Source of the DNA: Amphiura filiformis
Taxonomy: Eukaryota; Echinodermata; Ophiuroidea; Amphilepidida; Amphiuridae
Direction: 5' to 3'
DNA: 64,000 bases
NCBI RefSeq assembly: GCF_039555335.1
Contig: NC_092628.1
Span: 34,122,965-34,186,964 of the forward strand
The position numbers were made by a program, and so were the translations under genes. The notes beneath the pieces were generated by a model, which saw only the letters and a program-made list of their open reading frames with translations, was not told where the DNA came from and made no database searches. Shown piece by piece: positions 55,778 through 64,000 of the stretch. How positions within the stretch are numbered: position 1 is the stretch's first letter; each line of letters opens with the position of its first letter.

Positions 55778-56510
55778 ACAATTATTGCTATTGAAAAATT
55801 GACCGTGTTAATGATGTGTGTCCACTGCTGACTTTGGATGACGTACAGCATTTCCTGCTACTATCTGCAAAGCCGTATATTGGTATTAATGAAATAGCTA
55901 CTGCCATTTGAACATTAACTTTCTATTCTTTACGCCGAAGTTGTCGACGCTATATGTTATTGACCTTTTATTCCTGGGAAGCAACTATATTGCTGATATA
56001 GGCTCGGTATTAAGGATTTATCTGCGCATGTTTGCGAATCATAAACAACTATCTAGTTTTTGTTTTTGTTTTTTTGTTTTTTTTTATCTGTAGTTTTATT
56101 GGTTACATCGATATTTGGGAAATATAATTTCTGATGTTTTTATACTGTCCATTTCGGTATTGATAAATATTTTCCGTATTCTGCATCTTTACAAACGCTG
56201 TCAAAGAGACCGATATCTGTATTTAGCAGGAATGCCGAATTTGGCAACGATGATAACGATGCTAGTTTATACTGCTGGTGTGGTATTGATGGAATCACTG
56301 TCTTGATTTGACATTTTAACCAATATAGGTCCTATGTGAAATATAGGACACTTTATTTGAGACACGTTTAACATTAAGGAAATAAACAGATCACTACCTA
56401 TCATTGACACTGATAGACAGAAGCATAAAGCGAATTGGCTCTGTATGGCCATATCACTGATAACACTAGTAATAGACCGATACGGTATCGTTGAAGGACA
56501 GCACTTGAAA
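55778..56510 (+). promoter_or_regulatory. Upstream region of GPCR copy 4 (second upstream type)
   Basis: It is nearly identical to 59411-60151 (for example TTGTCGACGCTATATGTTAT, ACCGATATCTGTATTTAGCA). It differs from the upstream type of copies 1-3 but keeps the end GATACGGTATCGTTGAAGGA. The 61-residue frames in both copies are probably not coding. Confidence 0.6.
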
Positions 56511-56796
56511 ATGGAGGGAGACAGTGTAACGTCAGAAATGTTTACAACTACTATTAGTATTACCGTAAATGAACCTTTCACACTCCGCACTGGAAGCATT
56601 ATCGCGCTCATTATCTTACCTATTCTAACGTTATGCGGATTGTTCGGAAACATGTTAGTTGTCATATCAGTATTTAAAATGAAGCAGCTTCGAATCGTCC
56701 CGAATTTCTTCATCGTGTCGCTTGCTGTTGCCGATCTTTTAGTCTGTATGGTCGTCATGCCTCTGGCGTTGTACCACCAAGATATCAATAACTCAT
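56511..56796 (+). pseudogene. GPCR copy 4: cut after TM2
   Basis: MEGDSVTSEMFTTTISITVN through LLVCMVVMPLALYHQDINN reads normally, with GNMLV (1.50), KMKQLR in loop 1 and LAVAD (2.50). One extra codon (His, CCACCA in place of CCA) precedes QDINN. At about 56793, after GATATCAATAAC, the sequence leaves the receptor and a stop follows. TM3-7 are absent. Confidence 0.93.
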
Positions 56797-57120
56797 AGTT
56801 GTAGATATAACCATTTTGGTGATCATGACATGCAATTTTTCTCATTTTCCCGGCCACTTTGGACATGTTCAAGCTTCTTTATTTTCAATATTATTCAACT
56901 TTTACTCTTTTTTTGTTCTTTGCACAAATGTTTGGTATCTTATCCGTGATCATGGTACGCAATTTAAGCAAAAAACGACCCGTGTCTCCCATTTCTGGAG
57001 CTATTTCGCTAAAACATGTTTGCCGGCCAAATTTTCAACATTTAGTTACGTAACCCGTGTTCACCAACCCGTAAAAAATTTCTATCGAACAAAAGAGGTC
57101 ACGAAGTTGCCGTCGTACTG
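56797..57120. other. Unrelated sequence at the copy 4 break
   Basis: About 320 bp not found elsewhere in the window lie between the receptor break and the start of unit II. Overlapping frames of 64-104 residues match nothing I know. Confidence 0.4.
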
Positions 57121-57449
57121 TGAGGCTTAATCACATAAAAGACATGACATGTGTGTCACAAAACTACTCGATAATCAATGGTGTGATATACGTTGCAGAA
57201 TAAGGCGTGATTAATTGCCTTACACAAATCTAATCAAATTATATGAAACATTGGACTTTTGTTCAAAACACACGAAGTTGCTAACTAATCTAATAACCAC
57301 TTTCTAACTAAATTCTCGCTAAATTCCCGCGGCTAAATAAATTCTGCACGAACTACGTGTATAAAATAATCATTGTATCAACACGAGTCAACGAGGCTGA
57401 TTTCGAGCAAGACACCCCTGAGATACAGTCTGCTCTTGATCAGATATAT
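57121..57449. repeat. Segmental duplication block, unit II start
   Basis: Near-identical partner of 51746-52069. It continues without the 2.1-kb element into LINE D copy 2, so it shows the empty target site CAGATATATACTCTGC. Confidence 0.9.
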
Positions 57450-58385
57450 ACTCTGCTCCTTGATCAGATGTATATGATCAAATACTTCCTCCATCAATGC
57501 ACCAGTTCCCCAGTGGTCAATATTGGACCACTTTTGTTCTCTAACTTCATTGATAACCTGGGTGATGAGTGGGAAAACCATATAACGCTACCTCTACGCA
57601 GACGATTTCACTTTGTTTTGTGAGATTACATCTAGAGACAACCCTGAGGTCGTTACTGCTAGCTTGAACAAAGACCTGGAGGAAATGAGCTTCTAGGCAT
57701 ATAGATGGAAGGTGACCTTCGAGTCATCGAAATGTAAGACAATGACAATAAAAAAAGCGCAGTGATTTATAGTGCGCTACGCACAGGCACAACGCCTAGA
57801 CGTTGATCCACAAGCCTCAGCACACTTTACAGGTTGTCGCTGACCACTATGGCCCCACATCATTCCATAAACCATTAAACAACAATTCAGGGACTTTGCT
57901 GCTTCAAGAGCGCACACCCTAGACATTCCACAAATAACCATCGCAACCAGGATCAGCTCCCCGAGTTTCGTACGGGTTACAACGAGACAAATTAGCAGCG
58001 AGTTCCTTGTCCAAGGGAATTTCAAGCTAACGCAATTTTTCCACGAGAGCATACTAGGCACCATCAGGGTTCGAACTCGCAACCTCTCGCACCATAGTCG
58101 AACGCCTTATCGATTGAGCTAACTTGACTGCAATATCAAGAAAGAGGAATCTAACCAAGCTAGATCTTCTGTTTGGTATCAGCAAACTGGCTGAGAAGGA
58201 GGAGTTGGAGATCCTGGGAGTCACAGTCGACAGCAAGCTGACCTAGACAAAGCACATTTGATGTCTCTTCCATGTCAGAGGCAGAGCAATCGTTTACAAG
58301 ACTCAAGTTCGCAGTGTGATGGAATACGCCCTTCGAATCATATGCGTGTTATCTGTGTGGGCAAATGACAGGCTTCTTCAAAACA
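57450..58385 (+). pseudogene. LINE D copy 2, split by a SINE
   Basis: The same reverse transcriptase fragment as 54175-54725 (PLLFSNFIDNLGDEWENH, TACGCAGACGATTTCAC for YADD-F, EELEILGVTVDSKLT). The two halves at 57450-57750 and 58131-58385 flank an inserted SINE. Shared disabling changes in both copies show that LINE D was already dead when the unit was duplicated. Confidence 0.82.
57751..58130 (-). mobile_element. tRNA-derived SINE, minus strand, 5-bp target duplication
   Basis: Read on the minus strand from 58130, it opens GTTAGCTCAATCGATAAGGC (A box) and GCGAGTTCGAACCCTGA (B box), as in a tRNA promoter. A body of about 300 bp follows and it ends GCGCTTTTTTT, an RNA polymerase III terminator-like run. 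CAATA is repeated at 57746-57750 and 58131-58135. The parallel unit (54465-54490) shows the undisturbed site. Confidence 0.88.
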
Positions 58386-59082
58386 ATTTAGGAAAATGTA
58401 TGTGGACGTTCCTGATCGCGTGATGCAACAAATCTACTTGCCCGCCGATGTGGATACGATATTTCAAGGTATTCTTTTATCATGTTTATTGCTATTTTGT
58501 CAACAATCGGAGAGAGATATAATGAATATGAATACATCAATACGACATGTGGGAGAAAGTACAAATGAAATTGATTGGCACTATTGTTGCAAAAGAGTTA
58601 ATTTCATTTTTAGATCAGGAAACATGTATTTGAAACATATCTCAACAATTGAACAAAGAAGACAATTAAAAATTGCGGAGACTGCATTTTGCATTACTAT
58701 AATATTACTCAGTGGATAATAAACCGCGCCTTTCAAAAGACCGGACGCTTTACGTCATGTTTCTGTCCGTTTTTATGAGTTCAGATTACATGTGGATTCT
58801 ATCATTCTGTCAATATTAAGACTTTAGTTAATTGCTATAACGATTGTCATTGTTACTACATAGTGGAACTTTGAAAGCTGCCGTGTTTTTGAAAGCTTGC
58901 CAAATTTACTTTAGGCCTATTCGCAATCTGCAAAACTCAAGTTCATTATGACTTCAAGTTATATAAATTAGATACGTGAAATTGATCAAAAATTTGCTCC
59001 TGAAGTGCAATCACAGGAATGTTTTCCTTAGAGGGACGTGTGTGACGATAAAAAGGTGAACGTTAATTATCATTTGTCTAAT
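58386..59082 (+). other. Receptor 3'-flank remnant without receptor, unit II
   Basis: Parallel to 54726-55387, with the same LINE-to-flank junction (CAAAACAATTTAGGAAAATG) and the same flank words. A 36-bp segment (TGTGGATACGATATTTCAAG) is present here but not in unit I. Confidence 0.6.
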
Positions 59083-59410
59083 TGCTACTGATGTCGCTAT
59101 TGATGAAGTAGCTGCTACTGCTTATGTCGCTATTGATGAAGTAACTGTCTACTATTCTTGTCGCTATTGATGAAGTTAAGTAGCTCTCTATTGCTTATGT
59201 CGCTATTGATGAAGTAGCTATCTACTACTGATGTCGCTATTGACGAAGTAGCTATCTACTGCTGATGTCGCTGTTGATGAAGTAGCTATCTACTGTTGAT
59301 GTCGCTATTGATGCAGTAACTGTCTACTACTGATGTCGCTATTGATGAAGTAACTGTCTACTACTGATGTCGCTATTGATCAAGTAACTGTCTACTACTG
59401 CATTTGATAC
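59083..59410. repeat. 34-bp minisatellite, array E (about 9 units)
   Basis: The same unit as arrays A-D. It differs in copy number and unit order from array D of the parallel unit, so the arrays changed after the duplication. Confidence 0.92.
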
Positions 59411-60151
59411 AATTATTGCTATTGAAAAATTGACCGTGTTAATGATGTGTGTTCACTGCTGACTTTCGATAAAGTACAGCTTTTCCTGCTACTATCTGCA
59501 AAGCCGTATATTGGTATTAATGAAATAGCTACTGCCATTTGAACATTAACTTTCTATTCTTTACGCCGAAGTTGTCGACGCTATATGTTATTGACCTTTT
59601 ATTCCTGGGAAGCAACTATATTGCTGATATAGGCTCGGTATTAAGGATTTATCTGCGCATGTTTGCGAATCATAAACAACTATCTAGTTTTTGTTTTGTT
59701 TTGTTTTTTGGGTTTTTTTATCTGTAGTTTTCTTGGTTACATCGATATTTGGTAAATATAATTTCTGATGTTTTTATACTGTCCATTTCGGTATTGATAA
59801 ACATTTTTCGTATTCTGCATCTTCACAACCGCTGTCAAAGAGACCGATATCTGTATTTAGCAGGAATGCCGAATTTGGTAATAGCAATGATAACGATGGT
59901 AGTTTATACTGCTGGTGTGGTATTGATTGAATTGCTGCCTAGATTTGACATTTTAACCAATATATGTCCTATGTGAAATATAGGACACTTTATTTGAGAC
60001 ACGTTTAACATTAAGGAAATAAACAGATCACTACCTATCATTGACACTGATAGACAGAAGCATAAAGCAAATATATTGGCTCTGCATGGTCATACCCCTC
60101 ATAACAGTAGTAATAGACAGATACGGTATCGTTGAAGGACATCACTTGAAA
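59411..60151 (+). promoter_or_regulatory. Upstream region of GPCR copy 5
   Basis: Nearly identical to the copy 4 upstream region. The reading frame is open upstream to 60041, but I prefer the ATG at 60152 because the MEGDSVTSEMF start is shared by copies 1, 4 and 5, while the extension is not kept in copies 1-3. Confidence 0.6.
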
Positions 60152-61207
60152 ATGGAGGGAGACAGTGTAACGTCAGAAATGTTTACAACTACTATTAGTA
60201 TTACCGTAAATGAACCTTTCACACTCCGCGCTGGAAGCATTATCGCGCTCATTGTTTTACCTATTCTAACGTTATGCGGATTATTAGGAAACATTTTAGT
60301 TGTCATATCAGTGTTTAAATTCAAGCAGCTTCGAATCGTCCCGAATTTCTTCATCGTGTCGCTTGCTGTTGCCGACCTTTTAGTCTGTATGGTCGTCATG
60401 CCACTGGCGTTGTACCAAGACATCAGTAACGGTAACTGGGGCTTGCCCCCATGGTTGTGTGATGTTTGGGTATCGCTTGATGTCCTCATGTCTACAGCGT
60501 CAATTTGGAACTTGTGCGTGATTTCATTAGACCGTTTTCTAGCCATCACAAGACCCCACCAATACGCACGACGTCGTACCGCTATCACGGTGCTATTCGC
60601 CGTTTTCACCACATGGTTGCTTGCTGCATTCTTATCCATCCCAGCTTTCCTGTTCGTCGGTGGACATGATCCAACACAGACCGGTACGTGCGTTATCAAG
60701 GTGACCCCAATATTTGTGATCATATCTTCTTGCGTGGCATTTTACATTCCGTGTGCAATTGTGTTGGTACTCTACTGGCGAATCCTAGTCGCAGCAAGAA
60801 GGCACGTTTTACATCGGCGTCAAGTAGGTCCAGACATCGGGAGCACTGGCAGGAACGATGCAACCGCGAGTGTATGCGATGGCGCAACTAACGATCAACG
60901 TCGCGGCGAAAACCAACCAGTCGAAAACTCTAACCCTCAGGGAAAAACTATTTCAGTCACTAAAGAGCGAAAAGCCGCGTTTGTTTCAGCGATCGTCGTG
61001 GGAATCTTCATTTGTTGCTGGTTGCCGTTTTTCTTAGTTTTTGTATCTATGGCTATCTGTCCACATTGTCAAATATCTGTAACTGCTATTGTAGTTGTTA
61101 CATGGTTAGGATGGAGTAACAGCGTTTTAAATCCAATTATTTATACAATATTTAACAAAGAATTTCGTACGGCGTTTGGAAAAATTCTGACTTGTAACAT
61201 AAAGTAG
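60152..61207 (+). CDS. Aminergic-type class A GPCR, copy 5 (intact, intronless)
   Basis: This 351-residue receptor is closely similar to copy 1. It keeps the same landmarks: GNILV (1.50), LAVAD (2.50), C3.25, D3.32 in SLDVLMSTASIWNL, DRF, W4.50, FYIP in TM5, CWLPFF, WLGWSNSVLNPIIY and a C-terminal Cys after [11 protein letters not shown]5 reads IISSCVAFYIP with Ser at both 5.42 and 5.43, the positions where aminergic receptors often bind catechol or phenol hydroxyls; copy 1 has Gly-Ser. Loop 2 has GGHDPTQ, where copy 1 lacks the His. TM7 has S in place of C at 7.44. The third loop is the most divergent part. The ligand is unknown. Confidence 0.95.
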   Translation: MEGDSVTSEMFTTTISITVNEPFTLRAGSIIALIVLPILTLCGLLGNILVVISVFKFKQLRIVPNFFIVSLAVADLLVCMVVMPLALYQDISNGNWGLPPWLCDVWVSLDVLMSTASIWNLCVISLDRFLAITRPHQYARRRTAITVLFAVFTTWLLAAFLSIPAFLFVGGHDPTQTGTCVIKVTPIFVIISSCVAFYIPCAIVLVLYWRILVAARRHVLHRRQVGPDIGSTGRNDATASVCDGATNDQRRGENQPVENSNPQGKTISVTKERKAAFVSAIVVGIFICCWLPFFLVFVSMAICPHCQISVTAIVVVTWLGWSNSVLNPIIYTIFNKEFRTAFGKILTCNIK

Positions 61208-62112
61208 TTTATAGCTGAATACAGTATGTGGGAGAATACAGATGAACTTGGTCGGCAGGTCGGCATTATTGTTACAAACGAGTTTATTTTATTTTTGGTG
61301 CTGAAACATTACTTCGAAACATACCTCAACAAAATAAGACACTTAAGCGTTGTGGAGATTGCAAATACTCGGTGGATAAAGAACCATGCATTTCTACAAA
61401 AGAACTGATGCACGTTCAGATATTTAAAGACTAATTTATTTTATCGTTTATCGACAAGGACTTAATTAATAACGCTTATTACTATGGTGCAAATTTGAAA
61501 GCACTTCGCACACATTATTGGCTGCTTGAACTTGATCAGAAACGGTGTGCTGCTACTGACGTATGTGTCTAATACAATCACGAAAATGCAACATTTGTTA
61601 GCTGCCTTTGGAGGTACCGTGAATGAGGAGATGTAAGTGGATTTTTGACGATGGTTATAAATTATGAACTACTTCTCAACTGGCGTTATTGCTATTTCTT
61701 AAGTAAATAGCTTGTTATTTATCTACTACTATGACTTCATAAAATCTTAATTTGTGAGTAAGATGACTTAAACAAGCATGGATTTGCACCAATGCAGTCG
61801 TTAAACTCGACTGTCGTCTGAATAATATATATCTGAAGGTCGAAATCTCTAGGTATGTATTAATTAACAAATTACTACTGTGTTGAGGAGTAGTATAGCC
61901 TTCTGCTGAAATTTGTCATTTAAGGAACTATCTATATAGCCGATGATAGACATAGTTAACATTGGATGGTGAAGCAGATATCTACATCATTATGATAATG
62001 AATATATTGATGAAGTATATAGTTATCTACTACACAATGACAATGTATATTCAGAAAGAAGTATCTACTGTGATGCTGCCAATGGTCTTTGAAGAAGTAG
62101 TTTACAAAGTAT
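61208..62112. other. GPCR copy 5 3' flank and spacer
   Basis: Matches the flanks downstream of copies 0 and 1 (TATGTGGGAGAAT, TTGTTACAAACGA, ACTCGGTGGATAA, GTTAAACTCGACTGTCGTCT). AATAAA beside the stop, present in copy 1, is AACATAAA here. No gene is seen. Confidence 0.6.
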
Positions 62113-63262
62113 CAGTCTACTGCTGATGTCGCTGTTGATGAAGTAGCTATCTATTGCTGATGTCGCTATTGATTAAGTAGCTTTCTACTACTGATGTCGC
62201 TATTGGTGAAGTCGCTTTCTACTACTGATGTCGCTATTGATGAAGTAGCTTTATACTACCGATGTCGCTATTTATGAAGTAGTCATCTACTGCTGCTCTC
62301 GGTATCATTGATGAAGTAGCTGTCTACTGCTGATGTTGCGATTGAGGAAGTAGCTATCAACTGCTCATGTCGCTATTGATGAAGTAGCTATCGAATGCTG
62401 ATGTCGCTATTGATGAAGTAACTGTCTACTGCTGATGTCGCTATTGATGAAGTAGCTGTCTACTGATGATGTCGCTATTGATGAAGTAACTGTCTACTGC
62501 TGATGTCACTATTGATGAAGTAACTGTCTACTGCTGATGTCGCTATTGATGAAGTAGCTGTCTACTGCTGATGTCACTATTGATGAAGTAACTGTCTACT
62601 GCTGATGTCGCTATTGATGAAGTAGCTGTCTACTGCTGGTGTCGCGATTGAGGAAGTAGCTATCAACTGCTCATGTCGCTATTGATGAAGTAGCTATCGA
62701 ATGCTGATGTCGCTATTGATGAAGTAAATTTCTACTGCTGATGTCGCTTTTGATGAAATAACTGTCTACTACTGATGTCGCTATTGATGAAGTAGCTGTC
62801 TACTGATGATGTCACTATTGATCAAGTAACTGTCTACTGCTGATGTCGCTATTGATGAAGTAGCTGTCTACTGCTGATGTCACTATTGATGAAGTAGCTG
62901 TCTACTGATGATGTCACTATTGATCAAGTAACTGTATACTACTGATGTCGCTATTGATGAAGTAGCTGTCTACTGATGATGTCACTATTGATCAAGTAAC
63001 TGTCTACTGCTGATGTCGCTATTGATGAAGTAGCTGTCTACTGCTGATGTCACTATTGATGAAGTAACTGTCTACTGCTGATGTCGCTATTGATGAAGTA
63101 GCTATCTACTGCTGGTGTCGCGATTGATGAAGTAGCTATCTACTGCTGATATTGCTATTGATGAAGTAGCTATCTACTGTTGATGTCGCTATTGATGAAG
63201 TAGATGTACTGCTGATGTCGTTATTAATGAAATAGTTATCTACTGCTAATTTGGCTATTGAT
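62113..63262. repeat. 34-bp minisatellite, array F (about 34 units, higher-order)
   Basis: The largest array. Units alternate between GTAGCTGTCTACTGCTGATG and GTAACTGTCTACTGCTGATG types, giving a 68-bp dimer in places. The variant ATTGAGGAAGTAGCTATCAA occurs at 62341 and 62647, exactly 306 bp (nine units) apart with matching neighbours, showing a nine-unit block duplication. Confidence 0.95.
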
Positions 63263-64000
63263 ATGATCAAAGCCAACGGGTTATTAGGATTAATGGATTA
63301 GTTATTTATCATTCCACTATCAACTGCAAACTGCGTATCAATACCATTTATTTCTGTTGTGCTAGCTGTCTAGTGTTCGCTGCATGATATCGCTGATGAT
63401 GAAGTAACTCTCAACTGCTGATATTTGCTATTTATGAACTGTATATACAGTGTTGATAGATGTGTGTCTACTGTGAAGCTTTTGATGAAGAAGCTGCATC
63501 CTGCAGATCTTATTATTGATGAAGTATTCCTTTTTCTGCTGATATCTGATAAGGCCATAATACATTGGCATTAATGAAATAGCTGTTTAAGTTAGTTCAC
63601 TTGTCTGTATAAATAATACATTAACAATTTTACTACGACATTAAATTACTGCATGGGAGGGAAGTAACTGTCTATTAATAGGAATATTCCGCTAATGTAA
63701 TTTATGAATCATATTCATAAACAACAATCTAGTTGATACATATACTGTTATTGCTGATATTGGTATCGATGAGATACCTTTCGTATTCTGCATTTCTACA
63801 AACGCCGCTAAAGAAACCGAAGCATATTTCTAATACCAGGATTTGGGAGGAGGAGTTAAGTCGCGGCCTACTGTTGAATTTTGTAAATGTTTAATGACGC
63901 CGATGTGGATAGATCATTACTTTTAGTTAACATTCATAAAGCACACACACTGAGCGAATACATATTGGCTACTCTCAGTGTCAAATTAAACGATACGGTA
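63263..64000 (+). promoter_or_regulatory. Spacer and upstream region of a further GPCR copy beyond the window
   Basis: ATCATATTCATAAACAACAA, ATACATATTGGCTACTCTCA and CAGTGTCAAATTAAACGATA (63948-63995) match the sequence just before the ATG of copies 2 and 3. The window stops about 25-30 bp before the expected ATG, so the array continues to the right. Confidence 0.85.

Noticed and set aside
54737-58719. The 97 and 107 residue frames as a conserved cysteine protein
   Set aside because: They are homologous to receptor 3'-flank DNA that is not open in other copies, and they differ by frame-changing gaps.
55908-59727. The paired 61-62 residue frames upstream of receptor copies 4 and 5 as a conserved gene
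   Set aside because: They are similar because the whole unit was duplicated recently. Their phenylalanine-rich ends come from a T-run, and copies 1-3 lack them.
60041-60151. Upstream in-frame start for receptor copy 5
   Set aside because: The extension is not kept in copies 1-3, while the MEGDSVTSEMF-type start is common to all.
42385-63262. Regular 34-bp repeats as a CRISPR array
   Set aside because: Units are contiguous with no unique spacers, the genome is animal, and no cas genes are present. It is a minisatellite.
1-64000. Retroviral, LTR or Polinton-type elements
   Set aside because: I looked for protease, integrase, capsid and long terminal direct repeats and saw none; all polymerase fragments are LINE-type.

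Overview
The window is animal genomic DNA: genes split by gt..ag introns, AT-rich non-coding sequence, many short palindromic DNA transposons, several broken LINEs and a tandem G-protein-coupled receptor (GPCR) family. The repeat style (frequent TAGGCCTA-type words, many foldback elements) and the gene content suggest a marine invertebrate deuterostome such as an echinoderm or hemichordate. That is an inference, not something the sequence proves. I see no operons, CRISPR arrays or bacterial features, and no retrovirus or LTR element.

Region 1 (about 1-27,000) holds one small host gene, an orthologue of the CDC42 small effector proteins (CDC42SE/SPEC). Its coding exons at 3330-3383, 7908-8018, 8740-8836 and probably 18969-19000 encode an N-terminal Cys-Cys membrane anchor, a CRIB motif that binds Cdc42-GTP, and a conserved SKGGY segment. 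Its introns and 3' flank are filled with non-autonomous DNA transposons. Several families occur twice or three times within the window, and two elements have clear target-site duplications.

Region 2 (about 27,000-41,500) is a repeat-rich stretch. It contains a composite tandem repeat carrying regularly spaced DR1-like nuclear-receptor half-site pairs, a nested LINE with a 14-bp target-site duplication, four other LINE fragments or copies, and a partial CYP2-type cytochrome P450 exon on the minus strand that lacks the haem-binding exon.

Region 3 (about 41,500-64,000) is a young tandem array of intronless aminergic-type class A GPCR genes. Two copies are open from end to end (43156-44214 and 60152-61207). 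Around them are a copy with a 2-bp deletion (49142-50180), a 3'-truncated chimeric copy (48100-48805), a copy cut after TM2 (56511-56796), repeated 3'-end fragments (44275-44881) and an old TM7 remnant (41501-41610). The upstream sequence of a further copy runs off the end of the window. Spacers carry arrays of a 34-bp minisatellite, the largest about 1.15 kb at 62113-63262. Two parallel units (51746-56796 and 57121-61207) share the same order of blocks and were later hit separately, one by a 2.1-kb TA-flanked element full of a repeated CGTGGGTAAC motif and the other by a tRNA-derived SINE. Together these features record how a receptor array grows and decays by unequal exchange.
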